This document shows, piece by piece, positions 57,632 through 64,000 of a stretch of DNA of 64,000 bases. The DNA is from Zantedeschia hybrid cultivar (taxonomy: Eukaryota > Streptophyta > Magnoliopsida > Alismatales > Araceae). Each line of letters begins with the position of its first letter. The first letter of the stretch is position 1. The translations under genes and the position numbers were made by a program. The notes beneath the pieces were generated by a model, which searched no databases, was not told where the DNA came from, and was given only the letters and a program-made list of their open reading frames with translations. Location: positions 27,899,395 through 27,963,394 of the forward strand of contig JARZZO010000002.1 of the NCBI GenBank assembly GCA_030544215.1. The letters are read 5' to 3'.

Positions 57632-58298
57632 AGTGTCCACACCCCCAAATTAGGGAATGCTGGTACCAGAGACTCTTTCTCTCTCTCTCTGTTATGTCCC
57701 GGAAGGGGACTCCCCCTTCCCCTTCCCTCCCTGCATTCTCTCTCTATGCTCCAAAGGGGTACTTTTGTCATTTTAACGTTTTTCTGTTTTGTTTGACGCC
57801 ATTTGAAGTATCTTTTTGGGAATACATGCATCTCTCAAACACTTGTTAACTGGGAGGACTTATTTCTAAGAAAATATGTTTTTTGGGGCCAATATTAAAT
57901 ACTCAAGTCACAGGGGTTTAATTCCAAACATGAATATTTATAGGGACTAAAAACTAAAAAAGAAACTTTTTTTTCGTGTCCTAGCAAACCAATGGTATAC
58001 CAGCAGGTCAACAGGAGCAGGAATAACCTGTAAGATATTCATCATGATGTGGATCCATTGTTTTATGAGGAATGGGGGAATGCTAGTGGACTCTATTTCC
58101 CATTATTACCCTCTGTGATGAGATTAATTCATGTGGTTTAAAGCTCAATGTCAATTGAGTGCACTGGTCACTGATATAACATCGAAACTTTAATATTATC
58201 CCTTGTTTGGAAGATTTTATCATTCAATGAAAGGGTTCGTGTTTCTCATTGCTCTGTGTTTGCTTAAACATAGTCTTATAAAATAAAAAAATGCACAG
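57632..58298. other. Remainder of VPS13 intron 11
   Basis: AT-rich intron with a short CT tract at 57680-57700. No gene or further element is seen. It ends in a standard acceptor at 58297-58298. Confidence 0.6.
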
Positions 58299-58461
58299 GT
58301 ATGAATATGATTCACATGCACCTGGTGCCGTTTCTCAGCTACGTATTACCACTACAAAGGAGCTGAATCTAATTATATCAGTTTCTAACGCAAACATGGT
58401 CATACAAGCCTACTCGAGCTGGAATAGCCTTGACAATGTCTCCAATCCATATGGAAACAGA
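58299..58461 (+). CDS. VPS13: VPS13-like exon 12 of window
   Basis: The exon completes an arginine codon, then reads YEYDSHAPGAVSQLRITTT and LIISVSNANMVIQAYSSW followed by NSLDNVSNPYGNR. It begins after TGCACAG and ends in phase 0 before GTAAGT, the strongest donor in the window. The SNAN-QAYSSWN segment is well conserved in this family. A 119-bp intron follows. Confidence 0.92.
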
Positions 58462-58580
58462 GTAAGTTGTCTAGTGAAGATGTTCTATCTACTTAAGAAG
58501 CCTCATTATGGTATATTTATAATTCTGCACAACTTTGATGTACATGTATTTAAGTGAATCTTTCTCTGTACAAATACCAG

Positions 58581-58847
58581 GCAATAACCCCAATGTATGA
58601 GGGAAGATCTGTCATTGATGTCCACCAGAGAAGAGACTATTACATTATTCCTCAAAACAAGCTTGGTCAAGACATATATGTACGCGTTAGTGAACATAAA
58701 AGACTCTCAGACATTATTAAGATGCCGTCTGGGGATAACAAGCTTGTAACTGTTCCGGTGTCAAAAAATTTGATGGACTCTCACTTCAAGGGAAAGCACA
58801 GTAAAGCATCTCGAAGTATGGTATCAATCATCATTGCTGATGCTCAG
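58581..58847 (+). CDS. VPS13: VPS13-like exon 13 of window (last visible)
   Basis: The exon has 89 codons, phase 0-0, after TACCAG and before GTTTGG. It contains SVIDVHQRRDYYIIPQNKLG then QDIYVRVSEHK, KMPSGDNKLVTVPVSKNLMDSH and MVSIIIADAQ. Family members continue with several hundred further residues (C2-like and C-terminal regions), and none of these are found in the remaining 5.15 kb, so the next intron extends past the window end. Confidence 0.92.
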
Positions 58848-61185
58848 GTTTGGTTTCTTGCTTCTGAATGACATTGATGATTTAAGGACAGTGTGGATAT
58901 TGTGACATCATGTTAACAGCTGCTTGTAAAAGTTTGTTGGCAAAAGCCATTTTGTCCATATTGGAAGCTCACGAAGGTATCGCCTGCTTGTATCTGGGGG
59001 CCTCTACCACCTACTACGTTGTGGTTTTAGGATGACAAGTCATACCAACAATCCAAGTGCTGGATTAGTGGTTTGATTCAGTAACATGGTACTAGAACCA
59101 ATATGTCCAATGTAGAGGTTGGACACTAAGCCTTGGTTTGATAATTGAACAAGCCTAGAATAGATGAAAGAGGATTCAGATTCTAATGGACTTTAGTTTT
59201 AGTTTGGTGATGTATAATAGAATAATGATCCAAGCCCCACGTGAATTGGCCAAACTCTATATTCCAACGAATAGCACTAACACAGCTTCCAGTCTTTATC
59301 CACACTAGAGTATGTTATGAAAATTTAGACAGCTATTCTAGTTCTTACTCACGTTATAAAGAATAAGAATTCTTATTCAGCATAGAATAATTAGAATAAA
59401 AAGTTAGAACACATTCTACAGTGAATATTGTAAAGACCGATATGTGAAGACAAGGATAATCTTTAGCATTTATAAAGATTTAGAGTTTAAAAATAAATGG
59501 CTAAAAACATGAGGGTTTATTTTTCATAGGGTTTTTACTTTTAAGACTAGAACCAATTACTCTTGAATGGGCTAACTTTAGGTACCTTTGATTGTTGGCT
59601 TGGTGTTGTTAGTAAGATAATCAAGCTCCTTGGAAAAATGTGGACTTGACTTATTTTGCCAAACTTTGAGTTTTTAACATGTAAGATCGGATGATATGAT
59701 TTATGATATCTTTATATTAGTCACAGAATACCATTGTGTGGGTTAGCCAAACGCAGATGTTTTAGTGAAATCATCAAAAACATAATTTTCCTTCTTGTAA
59801 GGGAGAGTTGACTTTTTATAGAATGAAGATATGCTTTTTTGACTTTTTATGAAATTGATATTAGAAGAAGACTGCAAAGGATTACTGAAGGCAAAGCGAG
59901 TTAGATGTCATAAATTGAGAGAAAATGAGGTGTTAAACTCTTAAAGGCTAAACTTTATCTTTAATTGCAGTTCAAGCATGTTTTTTTTTTTTTAATAACA
60001 ATGCACTTTACCAATATGTAAATATCAAAATGCATAATGCATAACCAAACACCCACTATCAGTAGTAATATCAAAATTGAAATTGATAATGCATGACCAT
60101 ATGGGCCACTATAGTTAATCATGTTGTTCTGATCTGAAGATAACTCTGGCATGATCTTATTAGGCTGATGTGTGGTACATTGCAAGGATCCCCAGAAGAA
60201 GGGCATTAACAGAGAGTGCAAGGACTGCTACTACTCCTGGAGATGCAATGTATAAAAAAGAGGGGAAGGGGAGGAGAGGATGAGTGAATGAGCTTAGGGT
60301 GGGAGAAGCCAGATACGATAGCTTAAGTAGTCTTAGGACCCATGAAGATACTGACTCTAAAACACCAGCACTTGAAATAATGGTTGACAGAGAAAAGTGA
60401 GGAATTACATTTTTCTATATTTGGAATAACCTAAAACTGCTACGTGGATAACACACTCACTTACAACTGAGAACCTCTTGCTGGAGGAGAATGCTTCAAA
60501 GGGTTGGGAAAATAGGGCAATGATGCATCAACACATGCTCTGCCAAGAAAGGAGTGTAAACAAAAAAGGGAGTAAAGCAAATGAACGTAGGGTGAAGATG
60601 ATGATGAAGCATTATATATATCTCTCTTTACATCTCGGACAGGGTCCTTTAAAGTTAAAGACAGGCGAGAGTGGAGGGAGAGACTGCATGGAGATAACCA
60701 GCTTGATGGTTGGCAAGATGGCCTTAGTCTTCTTTAAAGCCATTTTTTCCTTTTTATGAGTAGCAAAGTCGCCATGCCCTATGTTGCCCACAAGAAGCTT
60801 CTACCCGAGAAAGGGTGCCAGGCACCCAGTGGGATGGTATGTTAGTACCTAGAATAGTCTAAAAATTCTTGAGACAGTCATAAGGCACTTTGCAAAATTT
60901 TTGAAAGGCATAAGCCTTGATGCACAATGGGGTGTAAAGTGTAAACATCATCGGTTTAGGGAAAGAATCATAAAATTTTCAAAGAACTCAATGATAGAGC
61001 CTGTGGAAATGCATTATGAGGTAGTTTTTAACTAGTTGGCATTGAAGTATTAAGTGTCATAATTACTGCTCTGTCCTCGGTGCTAGAAGTAGAAGCTTTA
61101 CATTTAATTCAAATCATTTTATCTTCTTTATCTAATAGAATTATCGTCATTGAATCTTATCTTAAGGATAGACATAAATCTTGGG
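58848..61185. other. Terminal intron, first part, unassigned
   Basis: AT-rich intron sequence. Small frames (59961-60221 minus, 60478-60759 plus) have no recognisable domain, and none resembles the missing C-terminal part of VPS13. The repeated GAATAAGAATTCTTATTC-like palindromic stretch near 59360-59400 may be a MITE core. Confidence 0.45.
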
Positions 61186-61362
61186 CATGGTTTGTAGAAC
61201 CGGCCGGTTCGAACTTGAACAGGCAGAAGCAGTTTGGAACCGGTGGTTCCCCAATCTGGTTTGAACCAGCTGGTTTTGGCTGGTTCTGTCCAGTCTTGTC
61301 TGGTTTTGAATTGGAACCGGCCCTGAACGGTTCCAGTTCCGGTCCCATTCTGCGGAACCTTG
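61186..61362. mobile_element. hAT MITE, family E (GGAACCGG subterminal repeats)
   Basis: A 177-bp element starts CATGGTTTGTAGAACCGG and ends in the reverse complement of CAAGGTTCCGCAGAATGG. It consists of GGAACCGG/CCGGTTC and CTGGTTTT units. Flanks ATCTTGGG and GTATTGGG match at 6 of 8. The CATGG/CAAGG pair places it with the other families despite a different internal motif. Confidence 0.8.
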
Positions 61363-61429
61363 GTATTGGGTCCACCTTGAAATGTCTCACGATCCCACCA
61401 CCTCAAGGCACCCATCCTTGTGTCTCAGC

Positions 61430-61790
61430 TCTATTGTAAGATTCTCCTGAGTACTGTCTGATAGGAGGATGCATTTGAGTATTGAGGATAAGCATGATTT
61501 GCTCCTGAATAACTTGATGCATCAAAGAGTGGTGGTGGTTGAGTTGCATAATAGCCTGCTGGGTATGATAGGGACCGTAAGGTCCATAACCCTCCGATGG
61601 AGCCTGAGATGAAGCATCAGACGAAACTAACTTCTGGAGAGCGGATCAACCGATGCGCCTGATCCTAGCTAGGGATTGGGTGATCCGTCTGATCCTTGGT
61701 CTAGCTCAGTGGATCGGGGCACGGGATTGGATCGGTTTGGGTCAAAATCAATCGGATCGGCAATCCTGCCTACCTTGCTTAGGGGAGTTG
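61430..61790 (-). mobile_element. Remnant of a hAT end with transposase tail, family A-like
   Basis: On the minus strand 61640-61450 gives SDASSQAPSEGYGPYGPYHT then QQAIMQLNHHH, like the Y- and Q-rich C-terminal tail of the hAT transposases above. Next to it (61650-61780) are GATCC/GGATC repeats and a terminus-like CCTACCTTG. The remainder of the element is missing. Confidence 0.55.
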
Positions 61791-62089
61791 ACACATTAAT
61801 TTTCAAAGGAGAGAACCAAGCAACCTAAATGAAATAAATCAAACATACATGCATAAGAAAGAGGAATTGTCATCTTCAGATAAGCATCCCATAGCAACAC
61901 TTTTAAGTGTGCTGCAACCCCCCTCATAATGTCAATATTGGTAAGCCAAATCTTTCAAATAAAATGGACTGATCCTACAAGGAGGTAGTCCAAGCATACA
62001 AGCAATATAGGGAGAATCAGGATAGAAGAGATGTCCAAAGGAAGAAGATGACCAAGGTGACCCAGCTGGGCAGCGAGTCTGATGAGTGA

Positions 62090-62950
62090 CTCATTGTAGG
62101 GATGTGAGTCATTCGATGTGTTCATTGGCTCACGATTCAGATGATTGCCCATCCAGGGAGGGCTTCCTTAGCCATGTTGATGTTAATCCACCCAATAGAG
62201 AAGGGAAATATCTTTTAATGGATAAAAGTAAGTTGGAAGATTGTGTCCTTTCTCCCGATGCATCATGGAAGGACACCATTTCCGAATTTGCTTCTCAAAT
62301 TGTTGATGAGGTAAGGAAAGATTTTGATGGAAAAAGTTGGTGCTCCCATTCGCAGCTAAGACATTCGGATTGGTGGACAGATGACTACTAAAAGAAAGTT
62401 TGAGCCCTCAGGAAACTTTCTGTATGTTAAGGATTGTCATTGACAACCAGATAAATAAAGATATTTCTTTAGAAGGATCCTTGCTCATTGGGCATTCAAA
62501 TTTTGAAAATATTCCTCAGTTTGAAGGTAAGCAATAGGCATCTAGAGATCCCATGCACCCTGTGTGAAACTTGCCTATCGGTAATCCTGCACAGGATGTG
62601 ACGTCATCCATGGTACCTTAAAGACCCTGTCCAACTTTCTTTCAATGGTGCATTACATCATTGCCATAATTCTTGCAAGCATGCTTCAAGGGAAGATAAT
62701 CCTTCTGCAGATAAGAGCGTTAAGAAATCACAGATTGGACCAATGAAGAATTAATTGAAAAAGCTGATATTCTTGGAATTCAAATTCAAGGTAAATCAGG
62801 GCAGTCCTGTAAATTGATGATGGATGCTTTTGAAGGCAGTAAATCGATATCAAACAAAGGAAAAAGAGTTCTTAACAACCTCTTGGAGGATTCAAATCAA
62901 ATGTCCAAGACCAATCGTCTTCTCTATGCCAGAGCTTGGAAATCTTGAGG
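62090..62950 (+). pseudogene. Degenerate coding-like stretch of unknown family
   Basis: The + strand keeps fragments of open frame: SREGFLSHVDVNPPNREGKY, SKLEDCVLSPDASWKDTISE then FASQIVDEVRKDFDGKSWC, and later KADILGIQIQGKSGQSCKLM then NKGKRVLNNLLEDSNQMSK (shifted frame), broken by stops. The style resembles a LINE ORF1 region between nucleic-acid-binding parts, but I find no diagnostic motif. It is not VPS13. Confidence 0.35.
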
Positions 62951-63620
62951 TACATGCATGCTAAGTTGATGAAGTATGTGCCGTTAGAGTGGTTCTGTAT
63001 AGAAGATAGAGTATGTCACACGGTCTGGGAAGTCAAGTTTTCTTTCTTGGTTGAGTTTTCTCTCTTATGGAGGGTATCTTTTTGTGACAGCTTGTTCTGT
63101 TCATCTTTCTGCTGTCTCATAGGGTGGTAGACGAACCTTTCATCTACCTTTTGGTTGTACAACCTTTGATTATTCTGTAATATTGGTGGTATAATCCACA
63201 ATGTTTTTTCAAAAACTCCCCTTATGATGCCTTTACCCCCCCCCCAAAAAAAAAAAAAAACCCAAAACCAAGTGTTGGCATTGGTGATAGCATGAGCCTC
63301 TTTCCGGAACCATAGAATACTCAACCGCTCGCTTATTACCTGTGGCATGCCAGGTGAAAGATGAGGCAAGACGACGAGCAACTCTTGAAGTCTTCTCTGA
63401 GAAACCACAAGCCCTCTTAAAATCTGTGAGGCAAAGAAGGTCTATAGGTACTACTCTTGATGAAGTTTTGGCAATCCACATTTGTCCTAAAATCTGTGTT
63501 CAATTTTTTTTTCTTTTGAGGGCCTCTGCAGCGGTGGGTGCAGCGGTGGGAGGGACATTTCATATTAATTGTAAAGAAACCCAACACCCCAAGTTCGAAC
63601 CTGGGGTGTCATGTCTATCC
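62951..63620. other. Terminal intron, last unassigned part
   Basis: A T-rich 3'-untranslated-like stretch (63120-63230) follows the degenerate coding stretch, then a C/A homopolymer at 63236-63260. Frames at 63233-63481 and 63342-63689 overlap on opposite strands and lack motifs. Confidence 0.4.
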
Positions 63621-63713
63621 CATGGAATGCAGGATCGGCCGATTCGGATCGGGATCGGCAGGTTCCGATTCCGGCCGATCCGATCCTAATTCGGGGACCC
63701 GATCCGACCCAGA
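63621..63713. mobile_element. hAT MITE, family D, end-deleted
   Basis: It starts CATGGAATGCAGGATCGG with the usual family D repeats but lacks the last bases of the opposite terminus. GTCTATCC (63613-63620) and CTCTATCC (63714-63721) still match at 7 of 8 positions, suggesting loss of only the last few bases of the element. Confidence 0.7.
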
Positions 63714-63721
63714 CTCTATCC

Positions 63722-64000
63722 TCCCTCACTACCCGCTACCAACTGGGCACAGATGTCGATGTGTTCAAGCATCTTTGAAAGATGCCTTTTACAGTTTGAC
63801 TTCAGACAATGTTATTTCTTCTATGGCCATTTGAATGTGCTTCAATGGCTCGTGGAGAGGAAGGCAGGTGCATAATGTGTGGCTGATCGCGAAAGGGCCT
63901 TTAAGACTAGGCACTAGAAGTGTGCAACTAGCACAATATTGGCAGGCAGTTTGCCCATTCTGCTTCTTCCTCTGTACTTTTTCCACCTTCCACCTTTTCT
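63722..64000. other. Window end, unassigned intron
   Basis: No VPS13 exon, splice-consistent frame or element end is visible; a C/T-rich run occurs at the very end and could be approaching a feature outside the window. Confidence 0.4.

Larger units (their letters stand above)
7787..58847 (+). other. VPS13: Partial VPS13-like lipid-transfer protein gene (locus overview, 13 exons)
   Basis: Thirteen exons with GT-AG borders and matching phases join into an uninterrupted 1184-codon frame, so the gene looks functional. Family knowledge: VPS13 proteins are very long bridge-like proteins that carry lipids between membranes at organelle contact sites. Sequence features seen are the WLLYKSN region, the RILEPFDT-like region (here RVLEPFDT), repeats of the form W-x-P-x-A/V-P-x-G characteristic of the adaptor-binding (VAB / Vps62-like) region, and the PQNKLGQDIY segment. 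My recollection of the three Arabidopsis paralogues favours the VPS13M2 (AT4G17140) type over VPS13M1 or SHRUBBY; this is unverified. The N-terminal chorein end and the C-terminal end lie outside the window. Intron sizes in order: 7394, 27615, 67, 3172, 6625, 124, 103, 92, 108, 128, 1962, 119 and more than 5150 bp. Confidence 0.93.

Noticed and set aside
60478..60759. A possible 93-codon gene or downstream VPS13 exon
   Set aside because: No splice sites in a compatible phase and no resemblance to the VPS13 C-terminal region; composition is like the surrounding intron.

Overview
The window is plant nuclear DNA. It contains spliced exons of a plant VPS13-type lipid-transfer protein gene, plant LTR retrotransposons, L1- and RTE-type LINEs, hAT DNA transposons and an internal array of the plant telomere repeat TTTAGGG. 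The very long, repeat-filled introns suggest an angiosperm with bloated introns; I cannot name the species, and a magnoliid or early-diverging eudicot is only a guess.

The only host gene I can support is on the + strand. Thirteen exons from 7787 to 58847 join without a frame break into 1184 codons (3552 nt) of the middle and C-terminal half of a VPS13 protein, probably of the VPS13M2 type. The gene starts before the window and continues after it. Exons are clustered: two isolated ones (7787 and 15325), two at 43.2-44.1 kb, one at 47.3 kb, then a compact block from 54.0 to 58.8 kb. Almost all remaining DNA is intron filled with mobile elements. The largest intron (15613-43227) is about 27.6 kb.

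Intron content in order. (a) 1-7786: hAT MITEs, LINE 3' remnants and an RTE insertion with a 13-bp target duplication. (b) 7931-15324: a hAT MITE and a complete but defective Ty1/copia element (9612-14755, duplication GAAGC). (c) 15613-43227: a decayed autonomous-type hAT (17372-23477), then an L1-type LINE (24540-41110) split by a Ty3/gypsy element on the minus strand (25802-40638). The gypsy element itself received a nearly intact hAT (26803-30909), two hAT MITEs and other LTR fragments. (d) 44132-54032: four hAT-derived elements, including one carrying a telomere-repeat array (48042-48863), and a hAT with a 152-bp tandem array (50745-53517). (e) 56337-58298: three hAT MITEs, one inside another. 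(f) 58848-64000: MITEs, a hAT tail remnant and unassigned DNA.

The main unifying observation is that the many GC-rich, self-complementary clusters (CCGATACC, GATCCGA, CGAGTCGG, GGAACCGG types) are not genes or regulatory palindromes. They are the subterminal repeats of at least five related hAT families. Members begin with CAAGG or CATGG, often one at each end, and are flanked by 8-bp duplications, several of them perfect. Autonomous-type, internally deleted and MITE-sized members lie together in the introns of one gene, apparently tolerated because the exons stay intact.
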